NCBI GenBank assembly: GCA_023667365.1
Contig: JAMPAG010000026.1
Location: 1 to 32,938, forward strand
Direction: 5' to 3'
Source of the DNA: a bacterium
GTDB lineage: Bacteria > Bacillota > Clostridia > Lachnospirales > Lachnospiraceae
DNA: 32,938 nt
A program made the translations under genes and the position numbers. Of this stretch, positions 7,690 to 15,474 are shown in pieces. Below the pieces are notes generated by a model. The model was not told the DNA's origin. It was given only the letters and a program-made list of their open reading frames with translations, and searched no databases. Numbering within the stretch: position 1 is the stretch's first letter; every line of letters begins with the position of its first letter.

Positions 7690-8568
7690 ATGGATCAGGC
7701 TGAAAAGTTACGAAGCATCATTAAAGCGAATCAGATCAACCGGCCGCTTGCGCGCGTCATTGCAGTGACGAGCGGAAAGGGCGGCGTGGGAAAGTCCAAT
7801 ACGGCGATCAATTTGGCGATTCAGTTCCGCCGTATGGAGAAACGCGTGATTATTTTGGATGCCGATTTCGGGCTTGCCAATATTGAGATCATGTTTGGAG
7901 CAGTCCCGAAGTACAATCTGTATGACCTGATCTATCAGGGAAAGAGTATCCGCGACATCATCACATGGGGACCGATGGATGTGGGGTTTATTTCGGGAGG
8001 GTCCGGGATCGCAGGCATGTCGAACCTGAACCGTGATTATCTGAACTATATCATACAGAATCTTTCGGAACTGGATACGTTGACCGATATGATTATTGTG
8101 GATACGGGCGCGGGCATTTCGGACGCCGTGCTGGAATTTCTGGTCTCCAGCGGCGAGATCTTACTGATCACAACGCCGGAACCGACGTCCATTACGGACT
8201 CCTATTCCCTGCTAAAGGCGTTAAACCGTCATTCCCGTTTCAAGACGGACAACACGCAGGTCAAGGTTATTGCGAACCGCGTGGAAAACGATGAGGACGG
8301 CATGGATTTGTTCTTAAAGCTCAATGCGGTCGTCACGAAATACTTAAAGATTCCGATCACGTTTCTGGGTTCCGTACCGCGCGACGAACAGCTTTCCAAA
8401 GCGGTTATGCAGCAGAGTCCGATCTCCATGCAGAATCCGAACGCAAAATCGGCGAAGGCGTATGAAGAGATCGCCATGAAGCTGATGGATAAGGAAGTCA
8501 GTACCAGTGTGCCGAAGAGAGGGATGGCGGCGTTTTTCGCCCATATTCTTTCCGGAAGAAAAAATTAA
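7690..8568 (+). CDS. flhG: MinD-like ATPase FlhG (YlxH), controller of flagellar number
   Basis: A 292-residue ParA/MinD-type ATPase. The N-terminus MDQAEKLRSII matches the DQAxxLR activator motif by which FlhG stimulates FlhF GTPase. The deviant Walker A motif SGKGGVGKSNTAINLA lies at about residues 29-44. Walker B-like segments are VIILDADFGLANIEIMFG and MIIVDTGAGISDAVLEF. The C-terminus has a basic, hydrophobic tail (MAAFFAHILSGRKN) that could act as a membrane-targeting helix. The protein normally restricts flagellar number and helps C-ring assembly. The ATG is preceded by AAAGGGG. Confidence 0.95.
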   Translation: MDQAEKLRSIIKANQINRPLARVIAVTSGKGGVGKSNTAINLAIQFRRMEKRVIILDADFGLANIEIMFGAVPKYNLYDLIYQGKSIRDIITWGPMDVGFISGGSGIAGMSNLNRDYLNYIIQNLSELDTLTDMIIVDTGAGISDAVLEFLVSSGEILLITTPEPTSITDSYSLLKALNRHSRFKTDNTQVKVIANRVENDEDGMDLFLKLNAVVTKYLKIPITFLGSVPRDEQLSKAVMQQSPISMQNPNAKSAKAYEEIAMKLMDKEVSTSVPKRGMAAFFAHILSGRKN

Positions 8569-8604
8569 ACGCTGAAAAAAACGAAAACAGTGAGGAGAGG
8601 TACT

Positions 8605-9321
8605 ATGTTATCAAGTTATATCATACCGGGGCAGAAGGTGGAGCTTCATGCCACAGCCGATAACAGGGATGTCAAGGATAAGAAGAAGATGTATTTAAGC
8701 CGCGTATACGAGGTGCTTTCCGACGACCGGATCGAAGTGACGATGCCGATGGAGCAGACGAAGCTGATCCTGCTTCCGGTTGACGGCGAGTATGAAGTGT
8801 TCTTTTATACGCAGGGCGGGCTCTATCAATGTATCTGCCGGATCATCGACCGGTATAAGAGCAATAACGTGTATATCTTAGCGCTTGAACTTGTGAGCAA
8901 CCTGCGGAAATACCAGAGGCGGGAATATTATCGTTTCAGCTGCGCGCTTGACATGAGTGCGCGCGTGTTAGAGGAGGAGGAGATCGAGGCGCTTGATGAG
9001 AAGCGTGATTATCTCGTGCCGGGACTCCCGTTAAGGCACAGTATCATTGTGGACATCAGCGGCGGCGGACTGCGGTTCGTGGCAAATCAAAAATACGACG
9101 AGGGCTCCCTGATCTATTGCAATTATTATCTGAGCGTCAACGGGGTAAATAAAGAATATAATCTGGTCGGGAAGATCCTGCATGTCAGTGAGATTGAAAA
9201 GCAGAAGGGAAATTTTGAGCACCGCGTCCAGTATATCAATATTGATTCGACGGAGCGGGAGGAAATCATACGCTATATCTTTGAAGAAGAACGAAAAAAT
9301 CTAAAGAAAGAACAAAAATAA
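8605..9321 (+). CDS. PilZ-domain c-di-GMP receptor, YcgR/MotI-like
   Basis: A 238-residue protein with an N-terminal YcgR-type beta domain (about residues 1-95) and a PilZ domain (about 100-225). The c-di-GMP-binding residues are visible as RREYYR (residues 105-110, RxxxR-type) and DISGGG (from D150). I chose ATG 8605 because GAGGAGAGG lies just upstream; an in-frame GTG at 8590 is covered by that ribosome site. In this family c-di-GMP binding usually brakes the flagellar motor. Its place between flhG and cheB, inside the motility operon, suggests a motor-directed role. The stator or rotor target cannot be read from the sequence. Confidence 0.92.
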   Translation: MLSSYIIPGQKVELHATADNRDVKDKKKMYLSRVYEVLSDDRIEVTMPMEQTKLILLPVDGEYEVFFYTQGGLYQCICRIIDRYKSNNVYILALELVSNLRKYQRREYYRFSCALDMSARVLEEEEIEALDEKRDYLVPGLPLRHSIIVDISGGGLRFVANQKYDEGSLIYCNYYLSVNGVNKEYNLVGKILHVSEIEKQKGNFEHRVQYINIDSTEREEIIRYIFEEERKNLKKEQK

Positions 9322-9352
9322 GAAATATAGGCATGAATGGTAGGATGGGAAT

Positions 9353-10432
9353 ATGGCGGAGAAAAAAAATATTTTAGTTGTTGATGACTCTGCACTCATG
9401 AGAAGCGTTCTTTGTGATATAATTAACTCCGATGAACGATTCCAAGTGGCGGACAGGGCGATTAACGGCGCGGATGCGCTGGAGCTGCTCACCAAAAAAC
9501 AGTACGACGCAGTTGTGCTGGACGTGAACATGCCAAAGATGACGGGTGTGGAACTTTTACGTCAGCTTCACACACGCAAGATTGCGGCGCGCATTATGAT
9601 GGCGAGTACGGATACCCGCGACGGCGCGCAGATCACGCTGGACTGTCTGGAGCTGGGCGCGCTGGACTTTATCCATAAGCCTGACAAAGCTTCGGACGCG
9701 CGGGACGCTGATTTCCGCGGACAGTTTTTGGGGACGCTTTATGCCGTATCGCAGTCTGCGCTTCCCTCTTTCGCCAAGAGTCTCAGCATTACGGGACTGA
9801 GCGAGACGAAGAAAGTCGTGGAGCTTGTGGGAAAGCACGGGACGAAGGTGAGCGGCAGGCAGATTGTCGCGATCGCGAGTTCAACGGGCGGTCCGAAGGC
9901 GCTGCAGAGCGTGATTCCGCATCTTCCGGCCAACTTAAGGGCGCCGGTCGTATTGGTACAGCATATGCCGGCGGGCTTTACAAAGTCCTTAGCGGAGCGG
10001 CTGGATACGATGAGCGAGATCCATGTCAAGGAAGCGGAAGAAGGGGAAACGATCGAGGCGGGAAATGTCTATATTGCACGCGGCGGCGTCCACATGAACA
10101 TCGTGGAACAGGGCGGTATATGCCGAGTACACTATACGAGCGAACCGCCGAGAGAAGGCGTCAGACCGTGTGCGAACTATATGTATGAATCACTGAGCGA
10201 ATGCAGCTATGATCGGATCACCTGCGTTGTCATGACCGGAATGGGAGCGGACGGGACTAAGGGAATCGTGGCATTAGAGGCGGCAAAGAAAGTCCATGTG
10301 ATCGCACAGGAAGAATCAACCTGCGCGGTATATGGTATGCCAAAGAGCATCGTTAATACGGGACTCACGGATCAGATCGTTCCGCTTGAGGATATTGCCC
10401 GTGAGATTATCATGAACGTGGGGGTAAAATGA
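9353..10432 (+). CDS. cheB: Chemoreceptor methylesterase/deamidase CheB
   Basis: A 359-residue two-domain protein. The receiver domain (residues 1-125) has D11/D12 and phospho-acceptor D57 in VVLDVNMPKMTG. The methylesterase domain (about 165-355) has the catalytic triad S177 (ASSTGGP), H204 (VQHMPAGF) and D300 (GMGADGTKG). CheB removes methyl groups from chemoreceptors for adaptation and is activated by CheA phosphorylation. The partner methyltransferase gene cheR is not in this window. The stop is 1 base before cheA. Confidence 0.97.
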   Translation: MAEKKNILVVDDSALMRSVLCDIINSDERFQVADRAINGADALELLTKKQYDAVVLDVNMPKMTGVELLRQLHTRKIAARIMMASTDTRDGAQITLDCLELGALDFIHKPDKASDARDADFRGQFLGTLYAVSQSALPSFAKSLSITGLSETKKVVELVGKHGTKVSGRQIVAIASSTGGPKALQSVIPHLPANLRAPVVLVQHMPAGFTKSLAERLDTMSEIHVKEAEEGETIEAGNVYIARGGVHMNIVEQGGICRVHYTSEPPREGVRPCANYMYESLSECSYDRITCVVMTGMGADGTKGIVALEAAKKVHVIAQEESTCAVYGMPKSIVNTGLTDQIVPLEDIAREIIMNVGVK

Positions 10433-10433
10433 G

Positions 10434-12506
10434 ATGGATGTAAGCCAATATCTTGAAATCTTCATTGACGAGACCAAAGAGCATCTTCAAAATCTGAATA
10501 CGCAGATCTTGGAGCTGGAACAGGATCCGGAAAATGAAAATACGATCAACGAGATCTTTCGTGCCGCGCATTCCCTAAAGGGAATGGCGGGTACGATGGG
10601 GTACAAGCGGATGCAGACGCTGACGCATGATATGGAAAATGTTTTTTCCGAAGTGCGCAACGGAGCGATCAAGGTCAGCAGCGGGATGATCGACATTCTG
10701 TTCCAGTGTCTGGACGCGTTGGACGAGTATCTGACCAATATCCAGCAGAGTGCGGATGAGGGGACGAACGAGAATGAGGCGCTCATCAAGGCGTTAAATG
10801 AGCAGATGGGTGCAAAGGGCGAGGCAAAAGCCGCGGAGAAAAAGGGAAAGGGCAAAGATCCGGCGAAGGCGGAAGCGGAGGCGAAAAAGTGGCTGGAGAT
10901 TAAGCTGGACGATTCGCAGAAATCCGTGATCGGCAGGGCGTCGTCGCAGGGGCAGTATGTGTATGGCATCACCGTCATGGTGCATGAGACCTGTCTCTTA
11001 AAGGCAGCGCGCGCGTTTTTGGTATTTAAGGCGATCGAGAAATACGGTGAGATCATCGTGTCAAATCCGAGCGCACAGGATATTGAGGATGAAAGATTTG
11101 AGCTGGATTTCAGCCTGATTGTTGTCTCCAAGGGAGAACTTACGCAGATTCTGGATGCGATCAAGAACGTATCCGAGATTGATAATGCCATCGGTGAGAA
11201 GATGGATGTATCCGAATATGCCGTTGAGGAAGCGAAGCAGCAGGAGAGCGCGGGCGCCGAGAGCGGCAGCACGCAGGTTGCTGCGACGGAGCAGACAAAG
11301 CCTGAGGCGGCAAAGGCAAAAGAGAAAAAGCAGAACGCTGTATCCAAACCGGTTGTGAACCGGACGGTCCGTGTGGATATTGAGAAGCTCGACGTGCTGA
11401 TGAACTTAGTCAGCGAGCTGATCATTGCCAAGAACTCCCTGGTATCCGCATCGGGAGCCGAGGGAACAAAGAGCGCAGGCTTTAACGAGCAGATCGAATA
11501 TCTGGAAAGCGTCACCACCAACCTGCATGAATCCGTCATGAAGGTGCGCATGGTGCCGATCGAGAGCGTCGTCAACAAATTCCCGCGCATGATCCGCGAT
11601 CTGTCAAAGAAGTTAAATAAGAAAATGGAATTGTACATGACCGGTGAGGAGACGGAGTTAGACCGTACCGTGGTGGATGAGATCGGTGATCCGCTGATGC
11701 ATCTGCTCCGGAATTCCGCAGATCATGGTCTGGAGTCCGCGGAGCTCCGCAGACAGAGAGGAAAGAGCGAGACCGGTTCCATCTTCTTAAATGCTTATCA
11801 GGACGGCAACAATGTCGTCATTGAAGTCGGCGATGACGGTAACGGCATTGATACGGAGGCGGTCAAGCTTAAGGCGATCGAGCGCGGCGTCATCACGCCG
11901 GAGCAGGCGGAGAACATGACGGAGAAGGATATTATTGATCTGTTGTTCAACGCGGGATTTTCCACAGCAAAGGTTGTGTCCGATGTATCGGGCAGAGGCG
12001 TCGGTCTTGACGTTGTCAAATCCAAGATCGAGTCGTTAAGCGGCGAGGTCGAAGTCAAGACCAAGCTGGGAGAGGGAAGCACCTTTATCATCCGTCTGCC
12101 GCTTACGCTTGCGATCATTCAGGCGCTGATGGTTGTTGTCGGCGGAGAGAAGTATGCGATCTCCTTAGGTTCGATCCAGACGTTAGAGGACATTCCGGTT
12201 TCCGACATCAAGCTCGTGCAGTCAAAGGAAGTCATCAATCTGCGTGAAAATGTCATTCCGCTGATCCGCGTCAATGAAATGCTGGATATTGAATCCGCCA
12301 AGGGACCGGATGACAACCTGATGGTCGTGATCGTGAAGAAAGGCGATAAACTGGCGGGTCTGGTTGTAGATGACCTGATCGGTCAACAGGAGATCGTTAT
12401 CAAATCTCTCGGAAAATACATCAATAAATGCAAGATCATCAGCGGTGCGACAATTCTTGGTGACGGTGAAGTGGCGCTGATCCTTGATACGAATGCGATG
12501 CTGTAA
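10434..12506 (+). CDS. cheA: Chemotaxis histidine kinase CheA
   Basis: A 690-residue kinase with the full P1-P5 order. P1 carries phospho-histidine H46 in FRAAHSLKGMAGTMG. A Lys/Ala/Glu-rich linker (about residues 120-155) leads to P2 (about 155-265), which binds CheY/CheB. A second flexible linker precedes dimerization helices P3 (from about 310, VDIEKLDVLMNLVSELI). P4 is the ATPase with HLLRNSADHGLES (N box), DDGNGID and GRGVGLDVV. P5 is the CheW-like receptor-coupling domain (from about 560). It phosphorylates CheY and CheB in the receptor-CheW array. It is coupled to cheB by a 1-base gap. Confidence 0.97.
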   Translation: MDVSQYLEIFIDETKEHLQNLNTQILELEQDPENENTINEIFRAAHSLKGMAGTMGYKRMQTLTHDMENVFSEVRNGAIKVSSGMIDILFQCLDALDEYLTNIQQSADEGTNENEALIKALNEQMGAKGEAKAAEKKGKGKDPAKAEAEAKKWLEIKLDDSQKSVIGRASSQGQYVYGITVMVHETCLLKAARAFLVFKAIEKYGEIIVSNPSAQDIEDERFELDFSLIVVSKGELTQILDAIKNVSEIDNAIGEKMDVSEYAVEEAKQQESAGAESGSTQVAATEQTKPEAAKAKEKKQNAVSKPVVNRTVRVDIEKLDVLMNLVSELIIAKNSLVSASGAEGTKSAGFNEQIEYLESVTTNLHESVMKVRMVPIESVVNKFPRMIRDLSKKLNKKMELYMTGEETELDRTVVDEIGDPLMHLLRNSADHGLESAELRRQRGKSETGSIFLNAYQDGNNVVIEVGDDGNGIDTEAVKLKAIERGVITPEQAENMTEKDIIDLLFNAGFSTAKVVSDVSGRGVGLDVVKSKIESLSGEVEVKTKLGEGSTFIIRLPLTLAIIQALMVVVGGEKYAISLGSIQTLEDIPVSDIKLVQSKEVINLRENVIPLIRVNEMLDIESAKGPDDNLMVVIVKKGDKLAGLVVDDLIGQQEIVIKSLGKYINKCKIISGATILGDGEVALILDTNAML

Positions 12507-12526
12507 GCGGAATGGAGGCGATAGGG

Positions 12527-12988
12527 ATGGAGGAGTTAAGAGATAAGAATGCGTTTGGTGCGGCGCAGTACATCGTCATCCGGCTTGGCGATGAAAAATA
12601 CGGAATTGACATCAAGTATGTCGATAATATCCTGCGGAAATCGCAGATCACGCGTGTGCCGAAAGTGGCGGCATATTTTAAGGGTGTCATCAATCTGCGC
12701 GGCGAGGTCGTTCCGGTCATGAGCGTCCGCCTGAAAATGGGGCTGGAAGAGGTTGAGGAGACCAAGGAGACCCGTATCATCATTTTGAAGGCGGAAGGAA
12801 TTGAGAAGATCGGTATCATCGTGGATGAGGTCAAAGAGGTTGTCACGCTGGAAGAAGAACAGGTTGACAGAATGGCATATGATTCCAAGGAAGAGAAAAG
12901 CGCGTTTGTCACGGCAGTCGGCAAGTGTGACGAGGATCTGATCTCACTGCTTGATATTCATGCAGTGCTTGCGGAGCAAAGCGTGTGA
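12527..12988 (+). CDS. cheW: Chemotaxis coupling protein CheW
   Basis: A CheW-type protein of 153 residues from ATG 12527, or 158 from the in-frame ATG at 12512. I prefer 12527 because GGAGG (12514-12518) lies 8 bases before it, while 12512 has no ribosome site. Family signatures are YIVIRLGDEKYGIDIKYVDN, VINLRGEVVPVMSVRLKMG and GIIVDEVKEVV. CheW links the CheA P5 domain to chemoreceptors. No receptor gene is present in the window, so receptors must be encoded elsewhere. Confidence 0.95.
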   Translation: MEELRDKNAFGAAQYIVIRLGDEKYGIDIKYVDNILRKSQITRVPKVAAYFKGVINLRGEVVPVMSVRLKMGLEEVEETKETRIIILKAEGIEKIGIIVDEVKEVVTLEEEQVDRMAYDSKEEKSAFVTAVGKCDEDLISLLDIHAVLAEQSV

Positions 12989-13080
12989 TACAGGGGCTCT
13001 GAGGGGAATAAAATGGTATGGTGTAGTAAAAGGACACTTGATGTGGGGTGGGGAAAAGACGAAAGGAATGGATAAGAAAT

Positions 13081-13701
13081 ATGTCGGATAAGTTAGATCT
13101 ACAGGCAATGTCAGATCAGTATGTCGATGTCCTGATGGAATTAGGCAACATCGGCGCCGGAAACGCGATGACCGCGCTGGCGCAGATGCTGCAATGCAAA
13201 GTGGATATGAAAGTGCCGCGCGTCAGACTGTTGGAATTTTCTGAGGTCGGCACGGTAATGGGCGGCGAAGAACAGATCATGGCAGGCATTTACCTGGCGG
13301 TGGACGGGGACATTACGGGGAGCATCATGTTCCTGTTGGAAAAGGAATCCGCCATGCATCTTGTCGGGAAGCTGATGGGAATGCCGCCGTCCGAAGACGG
13401 GAATTTCTCGGAAATGGAAATATCAGCGTTACAGGAGATCGGGAATATCATCACCGGCTCCTACCTCAATTCGCTGTCGGCTATGACGGGCTTGAAAATC
13501 ATTCCGTCCATACCGGCGCTGAGCGTTGATATGGCGGGTGCGATCTTAAGCGTCCCCGCGATCGAGTTTGGCTTGATCGGGGACAACATTCTGATGATTG
13601 AGACGCAGTTCAGCGACGATCAGGAGATCGCAGGATATTTTATTCTTGTACCGGATCTGGAATCCTATGACAAGATTCTGTCCTCCCTTGGGCTTCGCTA
13701 G
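13081..13701 (+). CDS. cheC: CheY-P phosphatase CheC
   Basis: A 206-residue CheC from ATG 13081; a longer frame from GTG 13048 adds 11 poorly supported residues. Both phosphatase motifs are intact: E20-x-x-N23 in MELGNIGAGN and E119-x-x-N122 in QEIGNIITGS. CheC dephosphorylates CheY-P and, in Bacillus, is stimulated by and sequesters CheD. The ribosome site is weak (AAAGGA about 14 bases upstream). The 92-base spacer after cheW shows no clear promoter or terminator. cheD follows 77 bases later, giving the usual cheC-cheD pair. Confidence 0.94.
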   Translation: MSDKLDLQAMSDQYVDVLMELGNIGAGNAMTALAQMLQCKVDMKVPRVRLLEFSEVGTVMGGEEQIMAGIYLAVDGDITGSIMFLLEKESAMHLVGKLMGMPPSEDGNFSEMEISALQEIGNIITGSYLNSLSAMTGLKIIPSIPALSVDMAGAILSVPAIEFGLIGDNILMIETQFSDDQEIAGYFILVPDLESYDKILSSLGLR

Positions 13702-13778
13702 ATATAGGGGAGGGTAAAAGGAGAACAGGGCGCGCAGAGCGCATATAAACACGGATAGGGAAAGAAGCATGATGGGCT

Positions 13779-14264
13779 ATGAGTGAAATAATTAAAGTCG
13801 GTATGGCGGATGTCAATATATGCAAAAGTCCGAACGGGATCACGACACTCGGCTTAGGCTCGTGTGTCGGCATTGCGATAAGGGATCCCCTTACCAAAAT
13901 CGGCGGACTGGCGCATATTATGCTGCCGGACAGTACCGTGATCGCAAATAATTCTAACAAACCAAAGTTTGCCGATACGGGAATTGTATTACTTGTGGAT
14001 ATGGTTGTAAGGGCGGGCGCAAGCAGGGCAAGGCTTGTGGCAAAGATTGCAGGCGGTGCGCAGATGTTCGGATTTCAAAATAAAAACGAACTTGTGCGCG
14101 TCGGCGAACGGAACGTAGAGGCTACAAAGAAGAAGCTTGCCGAGCTCAGGATTCCGATTCTGGCGCAGGATACAGGCGCCAATTACGGGCGGACGGTGAT
14201 TTTTTACCCTGAGACGGGAGATTTTATTATTCGTGCGGTAGGAAAAGATGAAAAAACAATCTAA
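13779..14264 (+). CDS. cheD: Chemoreceptor glutamine deamidase CheD
   Basis: A 161-residue CheD. The catalytic residues fit the family pattern: T23, C29 in LGLGSCVGIAIRD, and H46 in GGLAHIMLPDS. CheD converts specific receptor glutamines to glutamate and binds CheC, linking CheY-P level to receptor adaptation. It directly follows cheC. Its last 17 bases overlap the next small membrane-protein gene, so the two are likely translated together. Confidence 0.95.
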   Translation: MSEIIKVGMADVNICKSPNGITTLGLGSCVGIAIRDPLTKIGGLAHIMLPDSTVIANNSNKPKFADTGIVLLVDMVVRAGASRARLVAKIAGGAQMFGFQNKNELVRVGERNVEATKKKLAELRIPILAQDTGANYGRTVIFYPETGDFIIRAVGKDEKTI

Positions 14265-14598
14265 CAATCAAGACGACAGTCAAAAGGAACAGTCTGAACA
14301 GAAGGAAGACGACCAGACCAAAGAACAGCAGGAAGAGTATGACAGATTAAAGACGAAACAGCTTCCGGCTGAGATTATGCTTTTGGGCGGAGCGGTCGCG
14401 GTGATCGTCACGTATGCCCGCGGTTTTTCGCTGCGGGAGATTCTTTTGATCGTGCTTGCCAGCCTGCTTGGGTTTTATATTCTGGGTCTGATCCTGAAGC
14501 GGATCTTTGATTCGTTCCGTATCAGGCAGAAAGGGCAGGAGGAAAGCGGTACGCCGGAGGAAGGCGAAGTCATTGAGAAAGAACCGGAAAAGGAATGA
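14248..14598 (+). CDS. Small membrane protein of unknown function between cheD and fliA
   Basis: A 116-residue protein I do not recognise. The first 38 residues are very hydrophilic (Gln/Glu/Lys/Asp-rich). Two membrane segments follow (about residues 42-58 and 63-84), separated by a short RGFSLRE loop. The tail is acidic and charged. Both ends would probably lie in the cytoplasm. The ATG lies inside the end of cheD, 17 bases before the cheD stop closes, which argues for a real, coupled gene. Its position between cheD and fliA suggests a motility link, but no function can be assigned. Confidence 0.75.
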   Translation: MKKQSNNQDDSQKEQSEQKEDDQTKEQQEEYDRLKTKQLPAEIMLLGGAVAVIVTYARGFSLREILLIVLASLLGFYILGLILKRIFDSFRIRQKGQEESGTPEEGEVIEKEPEKE

Positions 14599-14626
14599 CT
14601 AGAAACAGACAAGGGCGGAGGAAGGC

Positions 14627-15397
14627 ATGGACGAGAGTCTGAGAAAAAGACTGTGGGATGAATACGCCAGAACGAAAACGGCAGAAACCCGCGAAAAGAT
14701 CATAATTGAATATGCACCCCTTGTAAAAGTCGTCGCCGGACGACTCAGCATGTACCTCGGTTACAATGTGGAATATGAGGATCTTGTCAGCTACGGGATC
14801 TTTGGGCTGATCGATGCGATCGACAAATTTGACTGCAGCAAGGATGTGAAGTTTGAGACCTATGCGAGTCTGCGGATCCGCGGAGCGATCCTTGACCAGA
14901 TCAGAAAGATGGACTGGATTCCCAGAACGGTCAGACAAAAGCAAAAACAGATTGATGCGGCGATCCGCGATATTGAAGTCACGACGGGGAGAAGCGCAAC
15001 AGATGCGGAGATCGCGGGAAAACTCGGAATTTCCGATGATGAGTACGTTGACTGGCAGAGTCAAATGAAGGTGACGAACCTTGTTTCGCTGAATGATTAT
15101 CTGGAGCAGGGCGGCAGCGAGGTACCCAATGATGCGGCGGCTTCCAGTCAGTTTGATATACCTGAGGACGTCGCAATGCAGTCGGAATTGAAGGGCATGA
15201 TCGTGGATGCGATGGAGCTGCTGACGGAGAAAGAGCGCAGGGTAGTGGAATTGTACTATTATGAGGAACTCTCCTTAAAGGAGATCAGTCGTGTTCTGGA
15301 GGTGTCTGAGTCGAGAATTTCGCAGCTGCATACGCGCGCGCTGCAAAAAATGAAAGACCGGCTCGGTAAATATATGGGAATTTTACATGCGCTTTAG
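14627..15397 (+). CDS. fliA: RNA polymerase sigma-28 factor FliA/SigD
   Basis: A 256-residue FliA/WhiG-type sigma factor. Region 2 includes YEDLVSYGIFGLIDAIDKFD and FETYASLRIRGAILDQIRKM, followed by DWIPR. Region 3 lies around residues 100-165. Region 4 has the helix-turn-helix LSLKEISRVLEVSESRISQL. It directs late flagellar and chemotaxis promoters (TAAA-N15-CCGATAA type). As the last recognisable gene of the fla/che operon it matches sigD of Bacillus. A hairpin plus T-tract begins 11 bases after its stop. An anti-sigma FlgM gene is not in the window. Confidence 0.96.
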   Translation: MDESLRKRLWDEYARTKTAETREKIIIEYAPLVKVVAGRLSMYLGYNVEYEDLVSYGIFGLIDAIDKFDCSKDVKFETYASLRIRGAILDQIRKMDWIPRTVRQKQKQIDAAIRDIEVTTGRSATDAEIAGKLGISDDEYVDWQSQMKVTNLVSLNDYLEQGGSEVPNDAAASSQFDIPEDVAMQSELKGMIVDAMELLTEKERRVVELYYYEELSLKEISRVLEVSESRISQLHTRALQKMKDRLGKYMGILHAL

Positions 15398-15407
15398 AAA
15401 AAAGATG

Positions 15408-15444
15408 CTGTTTTGTTGCATGGCAATAGAACAGTTCTTTTTTT
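15408..15444 (+). terminator. Intrinsic terminator or attenuator after fliA
   Basis: CTGTTTTGTTGC (15408-15419) pairs with GCAATAGAACAG (15423-15434), giving 12 bp with two G-U pairs and a 3-base loop, followed by TTCTTTTTTT. The T-tract can instead pair within GTTCTT (15434-15439) and AAGAAC (15445-15450). The next gene starts only 31 bases after the T-tract, which leaves no room for a full promoter. Some read-through or an upstream promoter is therefore needed for that gene. Confidence 0.75.
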
Positions 15445-15474
15445 AAGAACGCAGCGAAAGGGCAAAGGTGAGGA

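Noticed and set aside
10487..11638. 383-residue open frame on the - strand within cheA
   Set aside because: It is a shadow of cheA codon bias; the protein is Ser/Phe-rich with no family, and cheA is intact on the + strand.
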